A DNA stretch of 64,000 nucleotides from Lachnospiraceae bacterium (GCA_910576545.1 CAJTKM010000012.1:33311-97310), one strand, 5' to 3'. Shown: positions 45,589 through 53,960, numbered from the stretch's first letter. The notes: generated from the letters alone by a model not told the origin. Made by a program: numbers and translations.

Positions 45589-47049
45589 TCATATCCTGTA
45601 AAATTCATATTTATCCCCGCCGCGCTCCTCTTGAAATAAATTCAGCGGGTCGTCCAGCGGCACAAGTTTCGGCGTAATCTCCCTTGGTGTAATGGGCCTT
45701 TGCATAAATACATAACGGCACTCATCATAAATATGGTCCTCCCCGTCTGTGTCAATGTCCTCCACCTTCGTTTCATCATATACAAGGTTGGGGATTGTCC
45801 GTATAAAATGCCTGCAAGTATTGAAGCAGTAGAACATGCTCCGGCCTTCTTCGTCAAAAGCCAGTCTGTAATGAAACTGCATTTTCCCCGCAAGCCTTGT
45901 ATTGTCGCCCCTCTCCCATGTAACATAGTGAGGGTGCCGCTCCATCATTCCCGCAATGCTTTCCCCTCTGCTCCTGTCAAATATACTTGGGTCTGCGACA
46001 CCTATAATCTTCTTCCCTTTCAAAAGCTCATGCGTTTCCTCCATTTCCCGTATCCCTGCGGCAATCTCCTGTGCCGTCAGTTTAACGCCCTCATTCGCAG
46101 TCCCTGTGCAGCCGTAGTATTCCGCTATACGGTAAAGCACACCCTTTTCGTCTGCGGCATACCAGCCCACAGAAAAAGGTCTGCTGTACCCAAAGTCAAA
46201 CCCCCTTATAATTTTCCAGTGTTCCGGAATATGGAACGGCTTGATTACGTGGCTGTATCTCCGATTTTCATAACCCTTCGGGTCGTCGCGCCATTCGCTG
46301 AATACCTGCCCGCTGAAGCAGTCCCAATCCCCGTAAAGCAACGCTTTTCTTTCGCTCTCACTCATCATTGCAAGGCTGGCAAGATATTCCGGGTTGTTCT
46401 TCAGCATTGCGGGATTATCAAAAACTGCGGCAGGAATAAATATCCGGTCCCGCTTCATTTCCACTTTCCCGCCGTCCGGCTTTGTAATCGTATAGTTTTC
46501 CCATATGGTCGTTTTGGGCGGTGCAGCCGTGATAAAGCGGCTTTTCACCCATCCATGTCCAATGCCCCCCGGATTCCCCGTTGCCCGCATATATACGCGC
46601 GTCCCCGGACCGGAAGGCCGATTTCTGGAAAATAAATAGCTGTATTCCTCCCAAAGAAAATGTGTCAGTTCGTCAAATCCAATAAAGTCATATCTCTTTC
46701 CCTGATATTTAATCCGGTCTTTTGCGTGCTGCATACTGCCGAAATAAATTTTTGCGCCGCTTGGGAATTTCCATACATATTTGCTTTCATTGAATTTTGC
46801 GCCCCTGATTGCCTGAGTGTATATTTCCACGCTTCTGTCTATCAGTTCCGAAAGCTGAGGATAAGTCTTTCGTATAATCAACCCCCTGTAATTTGGTATA
46901 TGCGTCTGCCTGAGTGCTTCCATAAGAAGGCTGTCGCTTTTCCCTCCGCCTGCCGCTCCGCCGTAAAAGGCTTCATATTCCGGCCTTTGCAGAAATTCAA
47001 TCTGTTTCGGCTGCGGCTTCCAGACAATTTTCCTTTCCTGCTCCTTCAT
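45589..47049 (-). CDS. terL: Terminase large subunit
   Basis: This 486-aa packaging motor and nuclease shows a Walker A motif GGAAGGGKS (about residues 30-38), Walker B ending in DE (FIGFDEL, about 126-127) and the coupling motif RATGNPGG. The C-terminal RNase-H-like nuclease has GFDFGYSRPF, GVADPSIFDRSRGES and DHIYDECRYVF. The start at 47049 has a GGGGGAAAC site; the first 53 bp overlap the terS gene. Confidence 0.96.
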   Translation of the reverse strand: MKEQERKIVWKPQPKQIEFLQRPEYEAFYGGAAGGGKSDSLLMEALRQTHIPNYRGLIIRKTYPQLSELIDRSVEIYTQAIRGAKFNESKYVWKFPSGAKIYFGSMQHAKDRIKYQGKRYDFIGFDELTHFLWEEYSYLFSRNRPSGPGTRVYMRATGNPGGIGHGWVKSRFITAAPPKTTIWENYTITKPDGGKVEMKRDRIFIPAAVFDNPAMLKNNPEYLASLAMMSESERKALLYGDWDCFSGQVFSEWRDDPKGYENRRYSHVIKPFHIPEHWKIIRGFDFGYSRPFSVGWYAADEKGVLYRIAEYYGCTGTANEGVKLTAQEIAAGIREMEETHELLKGKKIIGVADPSIFDRSRGESIAGMMERHPHYVTWERGDNTRLAGKMQFHYRLAFDEEGRSMFYCFNTCRHFIRTIPNLVYDETKVEDIDTDGEDHIYDECRYVFMQRPITPREITPKLVPLDDPLNLFQEERGGDKYEFYRI

Positions 47050-47563
47050 CTGTTTCCCCCTCTCTTTCCGCCACATTCGGCAGAATAATCACGCCGCCGA
47101 AGCCGCTTTCCAGCCCCTCCAGAGTTTTTTTGTAATCCTCATATTTATCCATCATTATTTTTTCCCGTATCGTCGGTATTGCGTATACCTCCCGCATAAT
47201 CTCAGCAATATTTTTCAAAGCCGCCGTTAAATCCTTTATCATTTTTACGTCGCTTTCTGTAATGTGCTGCCTCTTTTTGTGCAGCTCTTTCAGCCGCTCT
47301 ATATCCTCCTTTATCAGCTCCGCCACATCCTCCGCAACCTCTTGCAGCTTCACTAAACGGCTGACTTCCTTTTTCATGGTTTTTCGGACAGCTTTTTGTG
47401 CAGTTTCAGCGCGGAAATTTTTCCTTCCCTCCACCCACTTCTCACGCGCGCTCCTGTCCTTAATTGTCCTAAGTGGTATTTTGTGCTTGTCTGCCAACTT
47501 CTGGAGGCTGTCCCGCCCCGTAATATATTCGTTTTTTACCACCATCCAATCCCTTTTGTTCAC
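46997..47563 (-). CDS. terS: Terminase small subunit
   Basis: This 188-aa protein has an N-terminal helix-turn-helix (NKRDWMVVKNEYITGRDSLQKLADKHKIPLRTIKDRSAREKWVEGRK) typical of small terminase subunits, then long coiled helices for oligomerisation (VKLQEVAEDVAELIKEDIERLKELHKKRQHITESD). It precedes and overlaps terL. Its role is to recognise the packaging site, probably within or near this gene. Confidence 0.9.
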   Translation of the reverse strand: MNKRDWMVVKNEYITGRDSLQKLADKHKIPLRTIKDRSAREKWVEGRKNFRAETAQKAVRKTMKKEVSRLVKLQEVAEDVAELIKEDIERLKELHKKRQHITESDVKMIKDLTAALKNIAEIMREVYAIPTIREKIMMDKYEDYKKTLEGLESGFGGVIILPNVAEREGETDEGAGKENCLEAAAETD

Positions 47564-47756
47564 CCCAAAACCCCCTCTTTCGTTTACTTGTATGGCAGAA
47601 AAAATCTGCCGCTCTACGGCCTTCTCCCGCTCCCTGAAACCAGTTTTCTAAAAGTTATCATATTTCTGCACCATTTTCCCCCTACCGCCTCTTTGCGTCC
47701 ATGCGCAGCCGCAAAGTCAGTGTATATCTTTCCCTGCCTCCGACAAACATAAAAAA

Positions 47757-47779
47757 GAGCAGGGTTTTTAATCCTGCTC
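47757..47779 (-). terminator. Terminator before the packaging genes
   Basis: On the minus strand, GAGCAGG pairs with CCTGCTC around a 9-base loop, then TTTTTT follows. It overlaps the stop codon of the gene at 47768, so early and late regions are separated here. Confidence 0.85.
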
Positions 47780-48091
47780 CTCTTTTTTCTCTGCCTTTAC
47801 CTTTATCTTGTGTGTTTTGGGATTGGAAAGATATGTAATTTCGTACTGCTCCAAAATCTTCATGTCAGCCGTTGAAATTTCGATTTCTCCCGCTTCAACG
47901 GCTATCCTGTCCAAAATCATTCGTAATATATTTTTTGTTGTCCTCAACGTGTCAATTTCCAGATTCTTTTTTTCTTCAATACGCTTACATAAGCCGGACA
48001 AATACCTGTTTCCCCGCTCCAATCCGTTTATTTGTACATTCTGCCGTATGATTTCCTGCTTCGCTCTTTTCAGTTTCGTCCTCAATTTCAT
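47768..48091 (-). CDS. Small basic coiled-coil phage protein
   Basis: This 107-aa protein is helical and basic (MKLRTKLKRAKQEIIRQNVQINGLERGNRYLSGLCKRIEEKKNLEIDTLRTTKNILRMILDRIAVEAGEIEISTADM). The function is unknown. An AAGGAGGACG site precedes the ATG at 48091. It overlaps the preceding gene by 107 bp in another frame, and it is the last gene before the terminator preceding terS. Confidence 0.65.
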   Translation of the reverse strand: MKLRTKLKRAKQEIIRQNVQINGLERGNRYLSGLCKRIEEKKNLEIDTLRTTKNILRMILDRIAVEAGEIEISTADMKILEQYEITYLSNPKTHKIKVKAEKKEEQD

Positions 48092-48377
48092 TTTTTTCGT
48101 CCTCCTTGTTCCTATCTCCACTTTTTTCAGTTCCGAAATTTCTCCTTAGCTTTCTATAAAATGCCTCCATAAAGTTTGCATATGGACAATTCATGTCAGG
48201 GTATCTCTTGCAATGCTCCCTCATATATGCCTCCTTCGCCTTCGCGCTTCGGAATAAGTGTGCGTAATAGCCCGTTTTCCCTTCCTCCCTCACTCGAATG
48301 TTGCTCTCACAAAAAATAGTTACTTGGTTCTCCCTTTTATAAAACGGGCATTTTACTGTTATCCCGCTATGAGGCAT
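47985..48377 (-). CDS. Cys-containing early phage protein (possible zinc-binding)
   Basis: This 130-aa protein has spaced Cys and His residues (CPFYKRENQVTIFCESN...HCKRYPDMNCPYANFMEAFYRK) suggesting a zinc site. The pattern is seen in small phage proteins encoded before terminase. The C-terminal part is low-complexity and charged. An AAGGAGGG site precedes a GTG-ATG pair, and I took the ATG. Function unknown. Confidence 0.65.
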   Translation of the reverse strand: MPHSGITVKCPFYKRENQVTIFCESNIRVREEGKTGYYAHLFRSAKAKEAYMREHCKRYPDMNCPYANFMEAFYRKLRRNFGTEKSGDRNKEDEKNEIEDETEKSEAGNHTAECTNKRIGAGKQVFVRLM

Positions 48378-48407
48378 CACAATCCCTCCTTAAAAATTTC
48401 CGCTTCC

Positions 48408-49145
48408 TCACTGCCTGTCCGACATATGAAATATTCTCCGCATTGTCCATATTTTAGATTGAAACATCGGCATAAACCATAACTCCTGCTCCTTTCCTTC
48501 CTGCGGGAATAACACATTTCCCGTCAATGGATTCGTCAGAGAATTTCCAATACAGATATATCCTGCACATCCGAGCAGGGAAAGCTGGATATAGCACATT
48601 AAGCCAACAATCCTGTCTATATCCTGCCCGATAAACAGCACATGGTTCTGAAAATTATGTTTCACTGTTTTCATGTTGTTCACAGCAGCAATCAGCGTCG
48701 CCCCCGCGCCACAGGCAGGGTCGCTTATGGAGATATACCCCTTTTCCTCAATCTTCCTGTCAATCTCCCCACAGCTGATTTCCGACAGTATCCCGCATAC
48801 GCTGTATGGCGTAAAAAACTGTCCTTTCCAGTGGTTCCCCAGTCCTAAATCCATATACATTTTCCCAAGGAAATCCTGTTCCGGTTCATTTTCCAATGCC
48901 ATAACGATGATACCGTACAGTTGCGCCGGAAGTTCATGAGAACCCATGCGTTCCAGACACTCTAAATACTCCTTTTCTCTGCGCTCAAAATGCTCCGGCG
49001 TCCGGTCTATCGAATTACTAATAACACAGGCAATCATACTTATCAAATCAGCCCATACCGCCCACGGGCTGCGTATCGTGCAAAGCTGCCGGAAAATCCG
49101 CATAAATTCGTTTTCCTTCATCCTTAAATCCTGCTCCTTTGGCAA
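48408..49145 (-). CDS. N6-adenine DNA methylase-like protein, lacking a clear NPPY motif
   Basis: This 245-aa protein resembles the N-terminal part of N6 methylases of the HsdM type: helical start (SPWAVWADLISMIACVISNSIDR), QFFTPYSVCGIL, and SAM-binding motif DPACGAGATLIAAVNN. In place of the catalytic NPP[YF] the corresponding segment reads IGNSLTNPLTGNVLFPQE. Phage relatives of this size are common; activity is therefore uncertain. I chose the TTG at 49145 (GAGGTG site 6 bp upstream); a GTG at 49154 and an ATG at 49121 are alternatives. Confidence 0.75.
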   Translation of the reverse strand: MPKEQDLRMKENEFMRIFRQLCTIRSPWAVWADLISMIACVISNSIDRTPEHFERREKEYLECLERMGSHELPAQLYGIIVMALENEPEQDFLGKMYMDLGLGNHWKGQFFTPYSVCGILSEISCGEIDRKIEEKGYISISDPACGAGATLIAAVNNMKTVKHNFQNHVLFIGQDIDRIVGLMCYIQLSLLGCAGYICIGNSLTNPLTGNVLFPQEGKEQELWFMPMFQSKIWTMRRIFHMSDRQ

Positions 49146-49175
49146 TGCTGTCACCTCGTTTCCGTGTTTCCGCTC

Positions 49176-49421
49176 CTATTCAGACCAATCAATAGCCTGT
49201 CCGCACCATCTGCAATAGTCGTCTGAACCTGTTATTCCTTTTTTGCAGGAATGGCACAAATATACAGTTGTTCCCGCCCTGAATGTGACATTTCCAATTT
49301 TCAAATCTCTGCCCCGTATTTCCCGTTTAGGCTTTTTCATTTTCTGCCGCTCCATAGCCTCACGGCATTCCTCAACTGTGCCGATTGCACGGTATTTTTG
49401 CAGTTCTATAATTATCGCCAT
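49176..49421 (-). CDS. Small zinc-ribbon phage protein
   Basis: This 81-aa protein ends in a zinc ribbon (YLCHSCKKGITGSDDYCRWCGQAIDWSE) after a basic helical N terminus. The ATG at 49421 has a GGAGGTG site. It sits between the two modification-type genes; function unknown. Confidence 0.7.
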   Translation of the reverse strand: MAIIIELQKYRAIGTVEECREAMERQKMKKPKREIRGRDLKIGNVTFRAGTTVYLCHSCKKGITGSDDYCRWCGQAIDWSE

Positions 49422-49441
49422 CACGACTTGTACACCTCCTT

Positions 49442-50206
49442 TTATTCCCATAGCCGCATCTGCGCGGCCTGCATCGAAATATCCCTGTCAACCTCCTCAA
49501 TGGTTTTGCCATATTTGAAGCCATAGGAAACTAAATTCTCCACTTTGCCCAAATCCAGCAGCCTTTGCCATAAATCCGGGTATCTGCGCTTGAACTCCGC
49601 AAACTCATTGCTTCGGCAATTCGGACAGAACCAGCAGCCGTTTCTTGCGCTAAATTCATAAGCAGGGCTGTATAAGCCATACTTTTTGCATAACGCCGCC
49701 GCATCCGCCTCAGTATATCCATATTTCGCAAGCAGGGAAACCTTTATTTTTCCGTCCAGCCGTTCCAGCCGCTTTTCTTCATCCGCCGCAATGCCGACAT
49801 ATTGGATTGCGTCACCAATCCCCCTCAGAAATTTATTCAACGGGTCCATTTTGCACTCCCTATGGATTGCACACTTCCCGCCCATCGGGAAGCCTCTGTA
49901 CCTGCCATTGTATCCAACTGTTTTCGACCGCATTATCACATGGTAAAAGCAATCCATATAGGTCTTTTTGCCACGCACCACATGAACCGGGACGCCGTTC
50001 CCTTCCAGCCATGGTATCATGGAGTTATAAACGAAATCCCTATGCTCCGGCACTTCCCCGCTGGTTTCCTTATCAAACATCACCTCGCAGTAAACCGCCA
50101 TATCCAGCGGCTCACCATGTTCCAGCGCAAGAATAGCCGTTGCCATGCTGTCCTTTCCCCCACTGATACAAACTATATGCTTTTGCCCTATCTTCTCGCT
50201 TTTCAA
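49442..50206 (-). CDS. PAPS reductase/PP-loop family phage protein
   Basis: This 254-aa protein of the adenine nucleotide alpha hydrolase (phosphoadenosine phosphosulfate reductase) superfamily has the PP-loop SGGKDSMAT. It also has four conserved Cys in a metal-binding arrangement (CAIHRECK, then CWFCPNCRSNEF), as seen in DndC/PAPS reductase-like phage proteins. The substrate is unknown; thiolation or dNTP metabolism is possible but not shown. Its TTG start overlaps the stop of the C5 methyltransferase gene (TTGA). Confidence 0.88.
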   Translation of the reverse strand: MKSEKIGQKHIVCISGGKDSMATAILALEHGEPLDMAVYCEVMFDKETSGEVPEHRDFVYNSMIPWLEGNGVPVHVVRGKKTYMDCFYHVIMRSKTVGYNGRYRGFPMGGKCAIHRECKMDPLNKFLRGIGDAIQYVGIAADEEKRLERLDGKIKVSLLAKYGYTEADAAALCKKYGLYSPAYEFSARNGCWFCPNCRSNEFAEFKRRYPDLWQRLLDLGKVENLVSYGFKYGKTIEEVDRDISMQAAQMRLWE

Positions 50207-51438
50207 ATCTCCATCCTCTCCGCTATCGCCCGTATCACAGGCACAGTCACGCCGTTCCCCGCCTGCCTGTAAAGCTGGCTGTCGCTGTTCACCAGCGCGG
50301 CGCGCTCAAAATAAACGTCCTCCCATCCCTGCAAACGGAAACATTCCCTCGGTGTCAGCCGCCGTATGGCAACATAGCATCCATATTTTTCATACCATAC
50401 CGCATAGGCACAGCCCCCGTCCGGCAGCTCAATCATTACCCCATGCCTGTCCTGCGCAGTCAGCGTGAACATTGCTTCTCCATTCTCCTTGAAACGCCGG
50501 CCGTTCTGCCGCTTCTCCACCCTTTCCGGCGTAAGCACCGGGACAGCAACGCCGCTTGTTTCCCCATGCCTGCCGCACACGCCTTTATTGTACCTTGCCT
50601 GCAGGCAGGACGCTGTTTCCGAAATCTCAAGCCCCGCCCCATAGCTCATATCGCAGAACGCGGGCAGAATAACACTCGGCTCTAGTCCGCCGCCCGCCAT
50701 ACTGTTAAGACATGGCGCAATCCCGGCAGGATCGTATATCCTTCCCTGGTTAGGATTTTCTCTTGTCTTTGTCGGCAGATAATTCCCTACCTGCCGAATA
50801 GTATTTTCTCCGTCTGTTCCCTCGACAGGAAATACTTCACGGGCACATCGTCCTCTAAGATGTCCCACAATGAATACGCGCTCCCTGTTCTGCGGGACGT
50901 ATCCGGCAGCATTGATAACCTGCCATTCTGCATCGTACCCGCTTTCGTCCAGCGCAGAGAGAACGGCAAGGAAATCCCATCCCCCGTTGATACTAAGCAG
51001 ATTTTTAACGTTTTCAATGAATAAGTACATGGGTCTGTCTTTTTCTTCGATGTCCTGAATAAGCCGGATAATTCGGAAAAAAAGACTGCTCCTGTTTCCT
51101 TTGAATCCTGCCTGCTTTCCGGCAACGCTGATGTCCTGGCAGGGAAATCCAAAGCACCAGCAGTCGGCCCTCGGTATGTCCTCTGCGAAAATCCGTCTAA
51201 CGTCATTTGCGTACCATTCCCCATGTCTGTATTCCTCCTTTCCCGCTTCTGCCACGCGCCTGTTTTTCGGCAGCGCGGCAATCCTCTCTCTGTCCTCGTC
51301 CGTCATTAAATGCATCGCCGTATAACCTGCTGCGGCGAACTTGTCAAATTCGCAGAAGCCTATGCACTTATGGCCGGCAAGCTCCATCCCTCGCCGGAAT
51401 CCTCCAATTCCGGCAAAGAAATCAATAAATGTCAGCAT
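50203..51438 (-). CDS. C5-cytosine DNA methyltransferase
   Basis: This 411-aa enzyme has all main motifs: FAGIGGFRRG (motif I), GFPCQDIS with catalytic Cys100 (IV), ENVKNL (VI), QNRERVFIVG (VIII), then RLTPRECFRLQGW and QAGNGVTVPV (IX-X). The variable target-recognition region lies about residues 195-330. No restriction enzyme gene is adjacent, so it probably protects phage DNA or acts as regulation. The ATG at 51438 was chosen over a GTG at 51447 for spacing from AGGGAGTGG. Confidence 0.95.
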   Translation of the reverse strand: MLTFIDFFAGIGGFRRGMELAGHKCIGFCEFDKFAAAGYTAMHLMTDEDRERIAALPKNRRVAEAGKEEYRHGEWYANDVRRIFAEDIPRADCWCFGFPCQDISVAGKQAGFKGNRSSLFFRIIRLIQDIEEKDRPMYLFIENVKNLLSINGGWDFLAVLSALDESGYDAEWQVINAAGYVPQNRERVFIVGHLRGRCAREVFPVEGTDGENTIRQVGNYLPTKTRENPNQGRIYDPAGIAPCLNSMAGGGLEPSVILPAFCDMSYGAGLEISETASCLQARYNKGVCGRHGETSGVAVPVLTPERVEKRQNGRRFKENGEAMFTLTAQDRHGVMIELPDGGCAYAVWYEKYGCYVAIRRLTPRECFRLQGWEDVYFERAALVNSDSQLYRQAGNGVTVPVIRAIAERMEI

Positions 51439-51453
51439 ATCATCCACTCCCTG

Positions 51454-51870
51454 TCAAAACGGCAAATCATCATCTTCCAGCCCCTCTATCGGATAAAATC
51501 CATCTGTCGCGGATCCCGCCTGCCGCTCCGCCGCCCCACCGCTCTGTCCGCCAGCTTCGCTTTTGCTCCCAGTGAAATATTGTTCTTCCGCTATAACCTC
51601 TGTTGCCCATTGCTTTTTTCCGTCCCTGTTGTCCCAGCTCCTTACCTGTATCCGCCCAACAACAGCAAACATCTGCCCTTTTTTCATATATTTCTCTGCA
51701 AATTCCGCCATAGCTCCAAAGGCCACACAGTTAATAAAATCCGCTTCGTTCTTCTTAAAACGCCTGTTTACCGCCAACGTGTACCTTGCAACCGCAATCG
51801 GCTCATTTCCGCTTGTATATCTGATTTCGGGAGCCTTCGTCAGCCTCCCCATTAAAAATACCTTGTTCAT
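51454..51870 (-). CDS. ssb: Single-stranded DNA-binding protein
   Basis: This 138-aa OB-fold protein begins MNKVFLMGRLTKAPEIRYT, contains FINCVAFGAMAEFAEKYMKKGQMFAVVGRIQVRSWDN and ends with the acidic tip DDDLPF, which in SSBs recruits partner proteins. It is a phage copy serving replication with the Rep gene upstream. Its start overlaps the upstream stop codon (ATGA). Confidence 0.95.
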   Translation of the reverse strand: MNKVFLMGRLTKAPEIRYTSGNEPIAVARYTLAVNRRFKKNEADFINCVAFGAMAEFAEKYMKKGQMFAVVGRIQVRSWDNRDGKKQWATEVIAEEQYFTGSKSEAGGQSGGAAERQAGSATDGFYPIEGLEDDDLPF

Positions 51871-52286
51871 TCTTCCTCCCACCCTTCGTCAATCACGTCT
51901 GACGTATCTATCAAATAAAAACCGCTTTCACCGCAGCTTTGCCGCTGTACATCCGCTTCCTCCTCAATCAAATAGTTCTTTCCAATAATCGCCATAAATT
52001 CCTCTCTGCTATGCGTTTCCTCAAATTTCCTCTGGCACATCTGTTTCAGCTGCAAATCAAGTCCTGAGTTCGGGTGTGCATGAAGCCCTCCCAGTCCGGC
52101 AAGATGAAGAGGCTCCCAAAGGTAGCACCAAAAACCATACCTGTCCGAAATCTTCCGCAGCCCTGTCCCATGATAAATATGGTGTTTGTTCAGCCCTTCC
52201 CGCCTGCCGGATACAAAGCAGCGTTTATCCTTCCCCGCCAGTATGCTGTAAGTGTGGCTCCCTTCCCTCTTTGTGTCCTTCCCCAT
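51867..52286 (-). CDS. HNH-like nuclease fold protein (phage)
   Basis: This 139-aa protein has a Cys/His arrangement typical of small HNH-like phage proteins: CFVSGRREGLNKHHIYHGTGLRKISDRYGFWCYLWEPLHLAGLGGLHAHPNSGLDLQLKQMCQRKFEETH. The HHI and GLHAHPN parts would supply metal ligands. Such proteins are encoded with Rep and SSB in related prophages and may assist recombination or replication (inference). An AGGAGGAACG site precedes the ATG. Confidence 0.75.
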   Translation of the reverse strand: MGKDTKREGSHTYSILAGKDKRCFVSGRREGLNKHHIYHGTGLRKISDRYGFWCYLWEPLHLAGLGGLHAHPNSGLDLQLKQMCQRKFEETHSREEFMAIIGKNYLIEEEADVQRQSCGESGFYLIDTSDVIDEGWEEE

Positions 52287-52977
52287 AATCCGTTCCTCCT
52301 ATCCGCAACGCCTTCATGTATCTCGTAAATCCTGTAATCTCGCTGTAATATTGTATTTCCTCCAAAACCCTGTACCCTTTCGGCACCCGCAGTTTCCGGC
52401 TTTTCGTTACTTCTATGATTTTTTCCTTGGGCTTCTCTAAATTCCGGCTCCCGTTCCATCTCCTCCCGTATTCCTTGTAATTCTCTTTTGTTATGTAAAA
52501 AGCAAGTCCTGTATAATCTCCGCCCGGCTCCAGTCTGGAAACCATCACCCGCCCATGCCCCCATATTTCCGAAAGCTCTTTTATGGAAATATCCATAGCA
52601 TTTATCACCATATGGTGATGTTCCCGCCCCTTTTTCCCGGTTTCCGTCACATAAATATATTTCAGAGCTTCCAGCCCCTCCCTTCTGCGCCGCCGCTTTA
52701 GCCGTTCAATAAAATTCCGCAGTTTCCGCAGGGCCTCCTCCATTCCCACCCGCTCCCTGTGCGTCAGCGTCAGAAATAAATCCCCCTCTCGGAAATTTGC
52801 GTTTATCATCCTTGCGCAGCGTTTCCTCGTTTCCATTAGGTTGTATTCCTGCATTTCCTCCGGCGACAGGTTTTCTTTCATACCTCTTTTGTATGTTTTC
52901 CCCCTCTGCCTTGGGCTGAAATATTCCTTTGCTTCGTATACGTCCCCCGCCCATGTTTTTTTTATGTATCTTGGCAT
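52225..52977 (-). CDS. HUH-type replication initiation protein (rolling-circle Rep-like)
   Basis: This 250-aa protein has the motifs of HUH endonucleases: DLFLTLTH (motif 1), GREHHHMVINAMD with His120-122 (motif 2, metal binding), and FYITKENYKEYGRRW with Tyr161/167/170 as candidate nucleophile (motif 3). It would nick and re-join at an origin. No helicase, primase or polymerase gene is found in the prophage. It starts at 52977 (GGGGGACG site), directly downstream of a region with seven hairpins, and overlaps the next gene by 62 bp. Confidence 0.82.
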   Translation of the reverse strand: MPRYIKKTWAGDVYEAKEYFSPRQRGKTYKRGMKENLSPEEMQEYNLMETRKRCARMINANFREGDLFLTLTHRERVGMEEALRKLRNFIERLKRRRRREGLEALKYIYVTETGKKGREHHHMVINAMDISIKELSEIWGHGRVMVSRLEPGGDYTGLAFYITKENYKEYGRRWNGSRNLEKPKEKIIEVTKSRKLRVPKGYRVLEEIQYYSEITGFTRYMKALRIGGTDYGEGHKEGREPHLQHTGGEG

Positions 52978-53137
52978 CGTCTTTCGTCCCCCTTCATGGC
53001 GGCTTTGCCGCTGTGGTAGCGTGGCAAATCCACGCCGCATAAACCGCCCTAAAAAATCCCTTGTATTTCGATGGGAATATCTGGATATGGGCGGATTGTT
53101 AATTTTATTATCAAGGTGCTAAAGGGGCACCCGCCCC

Positions 53138-53166
53138 TTGTTTTTTCCGGCTTTTTTTGCTATACT
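53138..53166 (+). promoter_or_regulatory. Possible plus-strand promoter in the hairpin island
   Basis: TTGTTT and TATACT are separated by 17 bp. The -35 overlaps the T run of a terminator-like hairpin, so it could be chance. Transcription from about 53173 would run through four hairpins to a terminator at 53269-53306. Confidence 0.4.
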
Positions 53167-53268
53167 ATATGTGTATCTTGGCGAAACCCCTTCGCCTTTA
53201 TAAATGGGTTGTTCTGACTTAACCCATCGGCTGTGGCAGCCAGCAAAGCTGGCTACATACTATGCCCC

Positions 53269-53306
53269 GGACGCTTTCTGCACCCCCGCAGAAAGCGTCC
53301 TTTTTT
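53269..53306 (+). terminator. Plus-strand terminator-like hairpin
   Basis: A perfect 13-bp stem (GGACGCTTTCTGC paired with GCAGAAAGCGTCC) and a 6-base loop are followed by TTTTTT on the plus strand only, against the direction of flanking genes. Confidence 0.7.
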
Positions 53307-53309
53307 GTA

Positions 53310-53960
53310 TTAGTCCTTTGTGCAGTCGCACTTCTCCCCATAGTCAAGCGTCGCGCCGCATCTTTCGCAAATCGTATGGCTTCCTGTGCGCGAAAAAGTA
53401 TCGTATTCCTTCCGCTGTTCTTCCTCAGCTCCCCGTATTTTACATTGCTCATAAAGCAGCTCTATCCTGTCCAGCAAGTCCCGCTCCATCGGAAACTCCA
53501 TAATCAGCGCAATTAAAAGCAGCCCATCCTTTACCGCAATCACATTCCGTCCGTTTATCCTTCTGAGGAAAAACTTCATATAAGCTGTCTTTCCCGCAAC
53601 CACAGGTGCCATATTTCCTACATTAACCCATACTGCACCCTCCGTTGTGTAAAGCGGCGTTAAAATATTTTCCTTGTATTCAATGGAAAGTCCCGCCATA
53701 TCAGCCGTAAGCTCCACCTCGCTCCATCCGTTATCGCTGAAAATCCCGCTTTCGTCCTCCCTGTCTGCCCGCATCCATCTTTCCGCTTTACCGTCTGCTA
53801 CTCCGGCCAGCCGCAGAAAGTCCTTCGCCTCCATCTTCGGCAGACCCTCCAGCTTGTATGCGGCATTTCCAACGCTCAGCCATTGTTCATCGTTCGTCGT
53901 TGTTACAATTTCTGCTTTCTTTCTTGCCTTCGCAATCTTCGCAATATCCGTAAATTTCAT
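53310..53960 (-). CDS. Early phage protein with C-terminal zinc knuckle, unknown
   Basis: This 216-aa protein starts MKFTDIAKIAKARKKAEIVTTTNDEQWLSVGNAAYKLEGLPKM and ends with a Cys cluster (CERCGATLDYGEKCDCTKD) that probably binds zinc. The middle is a mixed alpha/beta domain. Similar genes lie in the early operon of other Firmicutes prophages, but I know no function. A GGGAGGAAAGG site precedes the ATG at 53960. Confidence 0.7.
   Translation of the reverse strand: MKFTDIAKIAKARKKAEIVTTTNDEQWLSVGNAAYKLEGLPKMEAKDFLRLAGVADGKAERWMRADREDESGIFSDNGWSEVELTADMAGLSIEYKENILTPLYTTEGAVWVNVGNMAPVVAGKTAYMKFFLRRINGRNVIAVKDGLLLIALIMEFPMERDLLDRIELLYEQCKIRGAEEEQRKEYDTFSRTGSHTICERCGATLDYGEKCDCTKD

Larger units (their letters stand above)
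52978..53309. other. Non-coding hairpin island upstream of rep, candidate replication origin or structured RNA
   Basis: I find no gene in these 332 bp, but seven inverted repeats: 52999-53011, 53019-53035, 53122-53139, 53180-53196, 53204-53227, 53238-53254 and 53269-53300 (13-bp stem). The third and seventh are followed on the plus strand by T runs. A promoter-like TTGTTT, 17 bp, TATACT lies at 53138-53166 on the plus strand, opposite to the surrounding genes. The region may be the Rep origin, an antisense/structured RNA of about 135 bases, or both. Confidence 0.7.

Noticed and set aside
49442..50206. A DNA phosphorothioation (DndC) system
   Set aside because: Only the general PP-loop fold is shared; no dndB, dndD or dndE genes are nearby.
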